Assembly (NCBI RefSeq): GCF_005938385.1
Contig: NZ_VCRA01000024.1
Coordinates: 1-64,000, forward strand
Length of the DNA stretch: 64,000 nucleotides
DNA from: Paenibacillus mesophilus
GTDB taxonomy: Bacteria; Bacillota; Bacilli; Paenibacillales; NBRC-103111
Direction: 5' to 3'
Notes under the pieces: model-generated
Databases searched by the model: none
Told to the model about the DNA's origin: nothing
Seen by the model: the letters and a program-made list of their open reading frames with translations, nothing else
Translations under genes and position numbers: made by a program
Shown: positions 43,987 to 52,358 of the stretch, piece after piece
Position numbering within the stretch: position 1 is the stretch's first letter
Layout of the letters: each line of letters starts with the position of its first letter

Positions 43987-44061
43987 GAGAACCCCACAAA
44001 GTGAAGCCTAGCTTCGAAGCTTATTCCAATTACTTTGCGGGGACCCCGAAATTAAGGTGAC

Positions 44062-44086
44062 AAAGCCCCCGGACTCCGGGGGCTTT
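44062..44086 (+). terminator. Terminator of the germination operon (likely bidirectional)
   Basis: AAAGCCCCCGG pairs with CCGGGGGCTTT around a 3-nt loop. It lies between the convergent stops at 43986 and 44094. Confidence 0.88.
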
Positions 44087-44093
44087 CATATTG

Positions 44094-47000
44094 CTATCTT
44101 ATGATTACATTCGCAATTCGAAGCGTATGATTGCCGCGCCAGCCGGTATGAGGATAAGTGGTCATGCTCGAGCTGCCGTCGGCGGCGATGTCCCAGCCCG
44201 GGTCCGTATTGTTCAGAACAAGCAGCGTCCTCGAACCTTCGCGGCGTATTTCCTTCACGGCATAGCCGTTCGTTTTGCCGTCGGGATGGGTGACCACTAC
44301 GTAGCGGCCCGCCATATCGACCGGTACGTCCGCATCCGTCACGAGAGCGTCGACCTTATCGCCGTCCAGAGTCCGCAGCACGTCCGTTACGTTTCCGGTT
44401 ACGGCGCCTGTTCCGGTTATCAATTGGCCGCCTGCCCGCAGCAGCTTGCCGTCCGCGAGCACCATTTTCACGACCGCCCCGTTCTCTATCCGGATCAAGC
44501 CGTACTTGCCGACCAGCTCGAAATCCCCGACCTTCAACGTCCGGCCGATTCCGGCGGAGCTCAAGATGATGTCGGTAGTCGTACCGTATCGGATCTGCAA
44601 AGCCACATCGCCTTCGGCCGACTCGTCGGGTATTAGCTTGACCACGGATTCGATTCTCGGTTTGCCTGTCCCTTCATAGGCTTCCAAGACGGTCGTGAAC
44701 GTGCTGGACAAGTTCGTGCCGCTTCGGCGCACGACGAGCTTCGGGAGCCAATATTTGACCGCTTCCGTATTGATATCCTTGGACGTGCCCGACAGCCTCG
44801 TAGCCCGCATAGAAGGAGATTTGCCTATGAACAGCTCGTTCCCGCCGCCCGTGTCCATGAACCCGGTAATGCCGAGCTTAGCTTTGCCCGTTCCGTTCTC
44901 TGTCGTTTCAAGCGTGACATTGAAGCGTCCGTCGGGAATTTCCGCGCGCTTCACATCCTGCACGTACATGTAGCCGTAATATTGGCCGTCGGCGCTGCCC
45001 GTGTCGTTCTCGGACTCCGGCATCCGGACTTTAGTTCCTTCCGGCAGTAAATAGTCCCCGTATCGGGTCATGCTCAAGTCCGTCGCGAATACGCCGTCCC
45101 GGTTGGCGTCTCCGCCCAGCGTATATTCATGCCGGTTGCCGCCCGATACCCGGAAAATGTCGACAACATAACCGCCGCTCTCTCCCGGCTTATCGCCGAA
45201 CCCGATCAGCCACGGCTCCCGGCTGTACTCGTCCGTTTGCGGGTATGCGGCATTCTGGCTCGCTTTAACGATACCGACGCCCGTATCCGTCGCGGCGACG
45301 AACGCCTCGATTGTACCGCCATGCCGCGCCTCCCCGGACGCGGACATATCTTTGCCGTCCACGACAACCGTGTTGTGCGCCAATGTCGAGGCCGCCCATC
45401 TCCGGTAAAACGTATGCGTATAACCGATATCCGGGAGCAGCTCCTGCCCTTTGGCGAATACGGTCAGGTTCAACGGATCGAGATGGTTATGCCCGTATTT
45501 CGGCACGAAATTCAAGTATAGCTGCTGCTGCTCCGCCCCGCTGCCCAGCGTCAGACGGGAGATGCCCGAGCCGGTGAGCAGGTAGGAGCCGAGATCGGTT
45601 CGCGGCTGCGCCGTCTTCTCGCTCGCCCAAGTATCCTGCACCGGCACATAGCTGCCGTTCGGGTAGGAGACGACATGCTGCATCGTCCTGGCGCCGTTCA
45701 ATGCCGGATACATCGCGGCCAAGTCGATATTGTCCAGTCGTCGGCCGTTACGCGGCGATACGTAGCCCGCAGGGTCGCTCCAGCCTTTCGCCTCGGTCAT
45801 GCTCTGCAGCAGTCCGTTGATCGACTGGTTATGATAGGACAATGTTACTTCTTTCCAGAACCCGTCGGACAAGAAGTTGTTCGCGGCGAACTGCTCGATC
45901 CGCTCCACCGCCTCGTGCATATACGCCGGCTGTCCCGAAGCTTTGGCCATACGAATGAGACCGAGCCAGGTCGTGTACTCCATGTTATGGTCGAGTATCG
46001 GGAACGACCGGACGTAATCGAAGGAAGGCTTGAACAGCCCGTCTTCCAGCTTCTTCTCCACATCGAAGCCGAGTTCCTTGCTCAGCAGCTCGAATGCGTT
46101 CGTTTTGCGGACATCGCCATAGGCGTTAATCAGGTAGCTCAAGTTGATCATTTCACCGGTGTACCACCGGTACCAGACGCCTCCCCAATACGGATACGGC
46201 GCCCCGCCCTCAATCGGATAGTTGGTCCAGTAATAGTCGTTGGTCGGCAAGTAACCGGCATAAGCATCCGCCCACCGGTTCAGCAGCCGGGCCGTACCGA
46301 GCGGGTCGGCCGAAGCGAGCTTCGCCGTTTCACGGAGCGCGTAGTCTTTCTGGAAATACAAGGCGTGGGCGGAGAAAAAATATTTGCGCCCGTTCCCGTC
46401 TTCGTAGTATGGGTATTCCACCGTCGCACCTAACCGGTTCTTGACGGTCAGCTTGTGCGTTTCCGGATATTTCGCGTTCGGGTATGCCGTCCCCGTCGTT
46501 TTGGATACGATCCGCTCCGGGCTTGCGGCGCTCCAGCTGTACAATTCATGCGGACCGAGGCTCGGGTTTTCCGGCAGACCGGTAAATAGGAAACCGGCCT
46601 TATCGGGTATCAGCTTCATAAGCCGTTCCACTTGCGCGGAGGAGGTGGACGACGACACTTGTCTTCTCGTCCCCGCAGCCGCCGGCGGGACGGCCAGCTT
46701 GTTCCCCGCGTCGATCAAGGCGTCGCGGTCGAACGCCAGCTCGAAATAGGAACCCGGTTCGTCCGCTTGGCGGAAACCGACCTGCAGCCGGTACAGCCCG
46801 AATTGGAGCGGTTTCGGATGACTGAACGTGATGCGTGTACTCGCGCGGTCCGTTTCGACGCGAACGTCATCCAATCGAGCCGACTTTCCGTCCGGAGACA
46901 CCCATGTCAGCTGTACCTCCATCCCCTCTGGAATCGGGCTGCCGTTCAGGACGAGTTGTTTCGTTTGAAAGTCCCGGTAGACGAGCCGGGTATGTCCGGG

Positions 47001-47792
47001 AACTGCAACGTTACCCGACACGCCTGCCGCGATGGGAGGACGCGAGAAATATAACGGCGCCATCCGGGCTTGATTCAGCGCATGCGCTACGAGACCGACC
47101 GTTTTATCGCCCACGTCCGTCGTATACGAGTTGCGGATCGGGACCCAGGAGCTGAACGGCAGCGAATCGACGCCGTAATAGCGCATGACGTTGAACCGCC
47201 AACCTTCGCCCTCGGATACGCGCTCCACGCCTAGCATCCGGAACGGAATTTTCGCCTCGGCCTTCCAAGAGGCGCTTCCACGGGAAAGATGGATGTCGGC
47301 GCCCGTTAACTCCTTCACTCCGGCTCCCCAATCCGTTCTGATTGGCCGCTCGCCGGTCGCGATCGGAATTTTCAACCGGTATACGGCTCCGCCGTCTTGT
47401 CGCGGCTCAAGCAGCACCTCGACGAACTCGGTATCCGGCTCCGAACCCGTCTTGTCCCGGTGACCTTCGAGTCCGATGTACAGGTTCGATTCGTCGTACA
47501 GTACATACAAATCCGTATCCGCCTCGACCGGCTTATTGTCGAACATCGTTACGAATCCGCTTGCTTGAAAGGCGGATTTCCACACCGGCTCCAACAGCCG
47601 GCCGTCTACCGTTACGTTTTGCCCCCGTTTCGGCGCTACGGCCCATAGTCCGGCGTAGCTTTGCACGTCGGCGGCGGTCTGGCTGCCGCGATTTTCGCCG
47701 CCATCTCCTTTTCCTAGTCCGATCCCCGTTATGATCATAAGACAGCACACAACCAGTCCAATACCTGTACCATATCGAACACGACTCCTCAT
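44094..47792 (-). CDS. Secreted heparinase II/III-type polysaccharide lyase with CBM9-like N-terminal module
   Basis: A 1,232-residue exported protein with a hydrophobic N-terminal signal (GIGLVVCCLMIITGIGLG). Residues about 50-244 read as a CBM9/DOMON-like jelly roll (VTVDGRLLEPVWKSA, DLYVLYDESNLYIGLEG, WKAEAKIPFRMLG). A helical toroid follows (about 484-697), then the heparinase II/III beta-sandwich (about 744-964) with GHNHLDPLNLTVFAKG and STLAHNTVVVDGKDM. Such enzymes cleave uronic-acid-containing polysaccharides by beta-elimination. The ATG is preceded by GGAGGGAG. A cre-like site lies about 105 nt upstream. It stands alone on this strand, convergent with the germination operon. The substrate (glycosaminoglycan-like, alginate-like or a bacterial exopolysaccharide) is not readable. 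Confidence 0.87.
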   Translation of the reverse strand: MRSRVRYGTGIGLVVCCLMIITGIGLGKGDGGENRGSQTAADVQSYAGLWAVAPKRGQNVTVDGRLLEPVWKSAFQASGFVTMFDNKPVEADTDLYVLYDESNLYIGLEGHRDKTGSEPDTEFVEVLLEPRQDGGAVYRLKIPIATGERPIRTDWGAGVKELTGADIHLSRGSASWKAEAKIPFRMLGVERVSEGEGWRFNVMRYYGVDSLPFSSWVPIRNSYTTDVGDKTVGLVAHALNQARMAPLYFSRPPIAAGVSGNVAVPGHTRLVYRDFQTKQLVLNGSPIPEGMEVQLTWVSPDGKSARLDDVRVETDRASTRITFSHPKPLQFGLYRLQVGFRQADEPGSYFELAFDRDALIDAGNKLAVPPAAAGTRRQVSSSTSSAQVERLMKLIPDKAGFLFTGLPENPSLGPHELYSWSAASPERIVSKTTGTAYPNAKYPETHKLTVKNRLGATVEYPYYEDGNGRKYFFSAHALYFQKDYALRETAKLASADPLGTARLLNRWADAYAGYLPTNDYYWTNYPIEGGAPYPYWGGVWYRWYTGEMINLSYLINAYGDVRKTNAFELLSKELGFDVEKKLEDGLFKPSFDYVRSFPILDHNMEYTTWLGLIRMAKASGQPAYMHEAVERIEQFAANNFLSDGFWKEVTLSYHNQSINGLLQSMTEAKGWSDPAGYVSPRNGRRLDNIDLAAMYPALNGARTMQHVVSYPNGSYVPVQDTWASEKTAQPRTDLGSYLLTGSGISRLTLGSGAEQQQLYLNFVPKYGHNHLDPLNLTVFAKGQELLPDIGYTHTFYRRWAASTLAHNTVVVDGKDMSASGEARHGGTIEAFVAATDTGVGIVKASQNAAYPQTDEYSREPWLIGFGDKPGESGGYVVDIFRVSGGNRHEYTLGGDANRDGVFATDLSMTRYGDYLLPEGTKVRMPESENDTGSADGQYYGYMYVQDVKRAEIPDGRFNVTLETTENGTGKAKLGITGFMDTGGGNELFIGKSPSMRATRLSGTSKDINTEAVKYWLPKLVVRRSGTNLSSTFTTVLEAYEGTGKPRIESVVKLIPDESAEGDVALQIRYGTTTDIILSSAGIGRTLKVGDFELVGKYGLIRIENGAVVKMVLADGKLLRAGGQLITGTGAVTGNVTDVLRTLDGDKVDALVTDADVPVDMAGRYVVVTHPDGKTNGYAVKEIRREGSRTLLVLNNTDPGWDIAADGSSSMTTYPHTGWRGNHTLRIANVIIR

Positions 47793-48101
47793 CGACTTTC
47801 TCCCTCCGGAACCAACCTCGGCCGCCGACGTTTCCACCGCATCGTCTCTGCCTCTTTACGCTCCGTTATTTACCAGACTTTTAGGCCGGGCATCAAAGAA
47901 AGTGCTTTCATCCAATTTTGCAGGCCGACCTCGTCATCCCACCGTCATTTAACCATAATCTTCTAAACGGTACAAGGACGATAATTGTTCTTTATTTGTC
48001 ATAAGTCGCGGGGCGCCGGGCCGTTATACGCGTGTCATGCCGCAGAATAGATATGATAAACTATTTGTAGTTTTGCCTTTTGAAGAATGGGGGAAGTAAA
48101 G
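47793..48101. other. Divergent region, lyase / HD-GYP
   Basis: 309 nt between the lyase gene (minus) and the PAS/HD-GYP gene (plus). It holds a cre-like site at 47897-47910, TGAAAGCACTTTCT on the minus strand, with two mismatches including one of the central CG. A weak -10-like TATGAT lies near 48050 for the plus-strand gene. Nothing else is seen. Confidence 0.5.
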
Positions 48102-49085
48102 ATGACCGAAGAATCGCTGCGCATGTTCCTCACCTTATCGGACGCCGTTATTATTACGGATTCCCGCCATCATATCGTGGACGTCAATTCCGCCTACGAG
48201 CATATTACCGGCTATAACCGCGAAACGATCCTCGGCGCGAAAGCGAGCGTAGTGAAGAGCAAATATACGAACAAAGCGACATACAAAAGCATGAACGAAG
48301 CTTTAAACAAAGGGGAAAGCTGGTCCGGCATTTTTATTAACAAAAAATGCAACGGCGATCTATGGCACTCCTCCATCTCGATTACACCCTACCTTATCGA
48401 CGAAGAGACCTACTATGTCGGCATCTTCCGGGAGCTGGAGCATCTGGAGGAAGGCATCTACATCGCGGAAGACAGAAGGAACAACATACAGGGCGTGCTC
48501 CTGAAGGTGCTTGCCATTTCATGCGAAATTCGCGACCCGGCCATCGAGGACCATTTGACCCGAGTCCAGCAAATTACCGAAAGTTTTCTGCTCCGCCACA
48601 ATGACCGGTTGAAATTGCGGCTTTCGGACGATTATATGCAAAGCGTCATCCATTCGAGCATAATGCACGATATAGGGAAGTCGGGCGTCCCCGAAGGAAT
48701 TCTGTACAAACCCGGACCACTGACCAGCTACGAGCGGTTGATCGTGGAGATGCATCCGCTGATCGGCGTGGACATTCTCGAGAAAATCAACAGCGAGCTG
48801 CAAGACAGCTTCTTCAAGGATGAGCTCTCCGTCGCGAGAAACATCATCCTTCATCATCACGAGAAATGGGACGGCTCCGGCTATCCTTCCAAGCTTCGGG
48901 GGACTGACATCCCGTTCGAGGCCCGGGTCGTCAGCATCGTGGACGTGTACGATGCGCTCACATCGAGAAGGCCTTACAAAGAAATATGGCCGGAGGAACA
49001 AGCTCTCGCCTTCCTGCAGGAGCATAAAGGAACCTCATTCGATCCGGATTTGATCGATACGTTCGTTTCTCTGCACGGTTCATGA
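48102..49085 (+). CDS. PAS / HD-GYP domain cyclic-di-GMP phosphodiesterase
   Basis: A 327-residue cytosolic protein. A PAS domain (about 10-115, DAVIITDSRHHIVDVNSAYE and ITGYNRETILG) is followed by an HD-GYP domain (about 130-325). The metal-binding HDIGK is near 188 and the signature HHEKWDGSGYP near 250-260, then ARVVSIVDVYDALTSRRPYK. All hallmark residues are present, so hydrolysis of c-di-GMP (or a related cyclic dinucleotide) is likely, gated by a signal at the PAS. GGGGGAAG lies 6 nt before the chosen ATG. It is followed after 59 nt by the HNH gene. Confidence 0.93.
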   Translation: MTEESLRMFLTLSDAVIITDSRHHIVDVNSAYEHITGYNRETILGAKASVVKSKYTNKATYKSMNEALNKGESWSGIFINKKCNGDLWHSSISITPYLIDEETYYVGIFRELEHLEEGIYIAEDRRNNIQGVLLKVLAISCEIRDPAIEDHLTRVQQITESFLLRHNDRLKLRLSDDYMQSVIHSSIMHDIGKSGVPEGILYKPGPLTSYERLIVEMHPLIGVDILEKINSELQDSFFKDELSVARNIILHHHEKWDGSGYPSKLRGTDIPFEARVVSIVDVYDALTSRRPYKEIWPEEQALAFLQEHKGTSFDPDLIDTFVSLHGS

Positions 49086-49144
49086 TATAGTCATCCTATA
49101 CGCAGAAGTTCAGAAGCCGCAAACTATACACGGGGTGTACATAA

Positions 49145-49873
49145 ATGGGTCCGGAAACGCATCATGCAGATCACAATCCTATACGGGAAAACGATACTCC
49201 GGAGACGAAGCTTTGCGCCCATTGCCGGCAGCAGAAGCCTGCCGGCGAATTTTTGCGGCGCACGGGCAGGCGGGCGGGCAAATCGTCGCGCCGCGGGGCT
49301 TGCCGGGATTGCCGCAGGCTGAGAAAACAATTGGAGAGTTCCTCGGACGAGGCGACGGATGTTCCCCATTCCCCGGCAGCGATGCTGCCTCCCGGGCAAT
49401 CCGGGATACCGCCGGAAGTGACGCCTCCCGCCGAAATACCGAAGCGGAGAACGAAACGGCCGCTGCCCGACCTTCCGCCCAAGCCGGAAGGTCCCGACGC
49501 CTCCGTGCTGAAGCCGACCCGGCAAGGCATTATCCGAATGCGCGGAAGGACGGACAAAGGGCGACGCTGGCAGCAGGAGACCGATCTGGAAACCGCGGTC
49601 ACGCTCGTTCGCGAACACGCCGCCGTCGTCGTCAACCGTCACACGATTCGCCGCGTATACAGCAACAAATCGTTTCGCCGGTACATCCTGCAGCGCGATC
49701 GGAACATTTGCCATTTCTGCGGGGAATATGGCGATACGATCGATCATTTGCTGCCCCGCGCCAAAGGCGGCCATACGACGCCCGCCAATTGCGTCTGCGC
49801 CTGCAATGTGTGCAACCAGACTAAGGCCTCGCTCAGTCTGGACGAGTTTATGGAAAGCTTCGACGACGATTGA
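49145..49873 (+). CDS. HNH endonuclease-domain protein with N-terminal zinc-finger-like motif
   Basis: A 242-residue protein. Near the N-terminus are two Cys pairs (CAHC and CRDC) like a small zinc finger. A Pro-rich segment follows (PPEVTPPAEIPKRR). The C-terminal HNH nuclease domain (about 175-235) reads CHFCGEYGDTIDHLLPRAKGG, then CACNVCNQTK, with the DH pair near 200. It could cut DNA in repair, restriction or element mobility; nothing in the context decides. It sits between the HD-GYP and sfp-like genes on the same strand, with no phage or intron features around it. Confidence 0.88.
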   Translation: MGPETHHADHNPIRENDTPETKLCAHCRQQKPAGEFLRRTGRRAGKSSRRGACRDCRRLRKQLESSSDEATDVPHSPAAMLPPGQSGIPPEVTPPAEIPKRRTKRPLPDLPPKPEGPDASVLKPTRQGIIRMRGRTDKGRRWQQETDLETAVTLVREHAAVVVNRHTIRRVYSNKSFRRYILQRDRNICHFCGEYGDTIDHLLPRAKGGHTTPANCVCACNVCNQTKASLSLDEFMESFDDD

Positions 49874-49906
49874 ACCGCCAATTCGAATAAGCGCGGGTGA
49901 TGGAGC

Positions 49907-50596
49907 ATGGTATCGATAAGTGCCGTTCAAGTGCCGGAATCGATTCCCCCGGAACTTATGAGCGCCTGGATGTCCCTAATATCGGCGGACAAGCGTCGCA
50001 AAATCGCCAAATTCGTGCGCAAGGAAGACCAGTACCGTTCGTTGATCGGCGAGCTGCTCGTCCGTTCGACAATAGTCCGCCATACAGGCATGACGAATGA
50101 CGATATCCGCTTCGCCTGCAACGAGTACGGCAAGCCCGCTCTCGAAGGCGATGCGGCCTTTTCGTTCAACCTGTCCCACTCCGGCGGCTGGGTCGTTCTC
50201 GCCTGGAGCGCAACCGCGCTCCCGCTCGGCATTGATGTGGAGCAAATCGTTCCCATCGATTACCGCATCGCCGAAAGCTTCTTTACTTCCCGGGAGAAGG
50301 TGGATCTGTTCGCCAGAGAGGGAGACGGGCGGCTGGATTACTTTTACCGGCTGTGGACCTTGAAGGAAAGCTATATCAAGGCTATAGGCAAAGGGCTGTC
50401 GATGCCTCTCGACCGATTCACGGTTGCGCCGGCGGCACAGGGAGGCTGGCATTCGCCGGAAGCCCCGGACTTTTCGTTCACCAGCTTCCGGTTAGACGCC
50501 GTACATCTCGTGGCGGCATGCAGTACATCGGATGAGCTTCCCGATACCGCCTGCATTCTGGACTGGTGCAGCTTTATCGAGCGGGTCTCCTTCTGA
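49907..50596 (+). CDS. Sfp-type 4'-phosphopantetheinyl transferase
   Basis: A 229-residue enzyme of the Sfp/Gsp family. The two family motifs are visible: GIDVEQI near residue 107 (metal-binding Asp and Glu) and RLWTLKESYIKAIGKG near 147-162. It transfers the phosphopantetheine arm from CoA to carrier domains of peptide synthetases. The natural substrates here are the two carrier domains of DhbF and the aryl carrier domain of DhbB, encoded convergently 2 kb away. The ribosome site (GGTGATGGAG) is mediocre. A terminator that once followed it seems to be split by the insertion sequence. Confidence 0.94.
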   Translation: MVSISAVQVPESIPPELMSAWMSLISADKRRKIAKFVRKEDQYRSLIGELLVRSTIVRHTGMTNDDIRFACNEYGKPALEGDAAFSFNLSHSGGWVVLAWSATALPLGIDVEQIVPIDYRIAESFFTSREKVDLFAREGDGRLDYFYRLWTLKESYIKAIGKGLSMPLDRFTVAPAAQGGWHSPEAPDFSFTSFRLDAVHLVAACSTSDELPDTACILDWCSFIERVSF

Positions 50597-50640
50597 TTGG
50601 CGCCGTCACCCGACTGCTGCCGGTTCCGAATGCAAGAAAA

Positions 50641-50650
50641 GCCGTCCGGG
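50641..50650 (+). terminator. Left half of a terminator split by the insertion sequence
   Basis: GCCGTCCGGG here and CCCGGACGGTC at 51953-51963 are complementary and flank the IS on both sides. Joined with the IS removed they form a hairpin like the intact one at 6504-6529, with an A-rich loop. The left half lies 44 nt after the stop of the sfp-like gene. Confidence 0.6.
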
Positions 50651-50698
50651 AGAAAATGAAGTTACCCCTGTCAAGTAGACATTATAGAAGAACCGCCA

Positions 50699-51595
50699 TT
50701 AGGCAGCAGCCTTAGTCCGAAATTCAACTGGGCTAAGGTTGTTTAATTTCTTCTGAAAACGTTCATTGTTATAGAAGAGAATATACTGTTCTATGGCTTG
50801 AATAAGTTGTTCCTCCGATTCAAAGGCGTGGAGATGGAAGCATTCCGATTTGAGGTGACTGAAGAAACTTTCTATGCATGCATTATCCCAACAGTTCCCT
50901 TTACGAGACATGCTGACAACCATTTTCTTTTGCTCTAGAAGGCGATTGTAAGTCTTGTGCGTGTACTGAAATCCTTGATCGCTATGAAGTAGGGTTTTCT
51001 TTGTTTTACGCTTGTAGGTGGCCTTCTGTACAGTTTCCAACACAAGATCAAGGTCATTACGTTTGCCAATACAATAGGCAATAACTTCATTGTTGTAGAT
51101 GTCGAGCACGGCGGACAAATAAAGATTCTTTTGGTTATAGGGCAGAAATGTAATATCCGTAACCCACTTTTGATTCGGACTTGTTGCATTGAACTCACGG
51201 TTTAATACATTGTCCGACTTTACCGTAGCCTCTTTGGAACCGAAATAGGGTTTCTTACGTCTGATGGTTGAACGTATCCCCAGCGCCTTCATTAAACGAT
51301 ATACCCGCTTGTGATTTACGTTTAGGCCGTAGGTTCTTTGCAACCACACACGAACTCGCAAATAGCCGTAGATGCCCTTTAATCGTCTATGGCATTCCAA
51401 GATCTTCTCCATAATTACCTCATTCTCTAGCTTCTTAGCAGAAGGGTTCTGCGTGCTCCTGAGCCATTTGTAGTAGCTGCTCCGACATACATTTGCAATA
51501 GCGCACAACATTGAAACAGGATACTTGTCAGTTAATTGCTCGATCGTTACATACTTGTAATCTACTTTTGGCTCTTCCCCCTCTGCAGTTCCCAT
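50699..51595 (-). CDS. IS3-family transposase, OrfB (DDE catalytic subunit)
   Basis: A 298-residue frame with an integrase core. The three acidic residues are visible: Asp in WVTDITFLPY, Asp in LLHSDQGFQY and Glu in NACIESFFSHLK, with the downstream YNNERFQKKLNNLSPVEF ending of this family. An HTH_21-like region precedes the core (HRRLKGIYGYLRVRVWL). It overlaps OrfA and is probably made mainly as an OrfAB fusion by frameshifting. The ATG-started OrfB alone is also possible. Confidence 0.93.
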   Translation of the reverse strand: MGTAEGEEPKVDYKYVTIEQLTDKYPVSMLCAIANVCRSSYYKWLRSTQNPSAKKLENEVIMEKILECHRRLKGIYGYLRVRVWLQRTYGLNVNHKRVYRLMKALGIRSTIRRKKPYFGSKEATVKSDNVLNREFNATSPNQKWVTDITFLPYNQKNLYLSAVLDIYNNEVIAYCIGKRNDLDLVLETVQKATYKRKTKKTLLHSDQGFQYTHKTYNRLLEQKKMVVSMSRKGNCWDNACIESFFSHLKSECFHLHAFESEEQLIQAIEQYILFYNNERFQKKLNNLSPVEFRTKAAA

Positions 51596-51879
51596 AACTT
51601 TTTTAAGTATTCGTTCTCCGCACGCAGTCTGACTAACTCTTCTTCCAGACTAAGCGGGTCCTTTCGTTTGCGCCCTTTATGTAGACCCCTAGCCTTTCCT
51701 CTCTTCTCCTCAAGCCCTTCTAAGCCTTCTCGTTCATATAGCCTTACCCAGTGTCTTATATTTGTACGAGGTATATGAAGTTCCCTTGCTATTTCTCTAA
51801 AGGGTAGCCCATCCCGGGTATATAGCTCTACAGCAATTCTCTTTTCTTCTACCGTATAAGTTTTCTTTTTTTCAGCCAT
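51562..51879 (-). CDS. IS3-family transposase, OrfA (helix-turn-helix subunit)
   Basis: A 105-residue protein with a helix-turn-helix (TVEEKRIAVELYTRDGLPFR and EIARELHIPRTNIRHWV) and a C-terminal leucine-rich coiled coil (LEEELVRLRAENEYLKKL) for multimerisation. Its 3' end overlaps OrfB by 34 nt in another frame. Confidence 0.93.
   Translation of the reverse strand: MAEKKKTYTVEEKRIAVELYTRDGLPFREIARELHIPRTNIRHWVRLYEREGLEGLEEKRGKARGLHKGRKRKDPLSLEEELVRLRAENEYLKKLWELQRGKSQK
51598..51604 (-). promoter_or_regulatory. Programmed -1 frameshift site in the transposase
   Basis: On the minus strand A AAA AAG lies in OrfA at the codons for Leu-Lys-Lys (TTA AAA AAG). A -1 slip here reads straight into OrfB (through Val-Met-Gly-Thr-Ala-Glu), which is the standard way IS3 elements make the OrfAB transposase. 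Confidence 0.8.
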
Positions 51880-52036
51880 AAAAAATCCCCCCTAAGTAGA
51901 CTTTAGTGTCGATTCTTAACACTGTCTACTTAAAGGGGATAATATCAAAACCCCCGGACGGTCCTTTGGTGTGCAAAACTACTGAATGGTAATTTAATTT
52001 CCGTAAATTTTGCGTTTAAATCCCCATTCCTACTTG

Positions 52037-52358
52037 GAGTTACCTCGAAGTGACTTCTACTCCCAAAGCCCCTTTCGTTCAGGTAAACAATGAACCAAAT
52101 TTGCTTATTAGCAAACCTCATTGCGCTATTTGGCTCCACTACTTGGGCTGTTGGAGGAACAATGAACCTGGAGTTACTATTACTGAACATAGGTTCGGTA
52201 TTAATGAAATTTGGATCGCTATTTGCTGAATCCGCCCATCTGGCAAGCGATTAGCGAAACAGAGTTCAGTAATACTGAAGTTTGGTTCGTTCACGCTAAT
52301 ATCCAAATTTCCAGTAAATAGGATCCCTTACGCTTTAGTTCTGTAAAGGATTTAAAGA
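52037..52358 (+). repeat. Dispersed repeat, copy C (overlaps the end of mbtH)
   Basis: Same family and orientation as 118-320 and 6565-6895. Its palindrome (52176-52205) is degraded, with several mismatches. The right end, CGCTTTAGTTCTGTAAAG and following, aligns with copy B (CGCTTTAGTTCGGTAAAG) and runs past the mbtH stop codon into its last codons. The gene-free stretch from the IS to mbtH holds this repeat and the right half of the split terminator only. Confidence 0.85.

Larger units (their letters stand above)
50662..51941 (-). mobile_element. IS3-family insertion sequence (IS150-like), apparently complete
   Basis: About 1.28 kb with two overlapping transposase frames on the minus strand. 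Related ends are TTACCCCTGTCAAGTAGACA on the left and, read inward from the right, TTATCCCCTTTAAGTAGACA. Base composition is lower in GC than the neighbouring genes, in line with recent arrival. Exact end bases and the target duplication could not be fixed by eye because the ends lie in a terminator loop. Confidence 0.88.

Noticed and set aside
48102..50596. HD-GYP, HNH and PPTase as a cyclic-nucleotide defence system
   Set aside because: HD-GYP enzymes degrade signals and no cyclase or effector is present. The PPTase fits the siderophore operon, so a defence reading is not supported.
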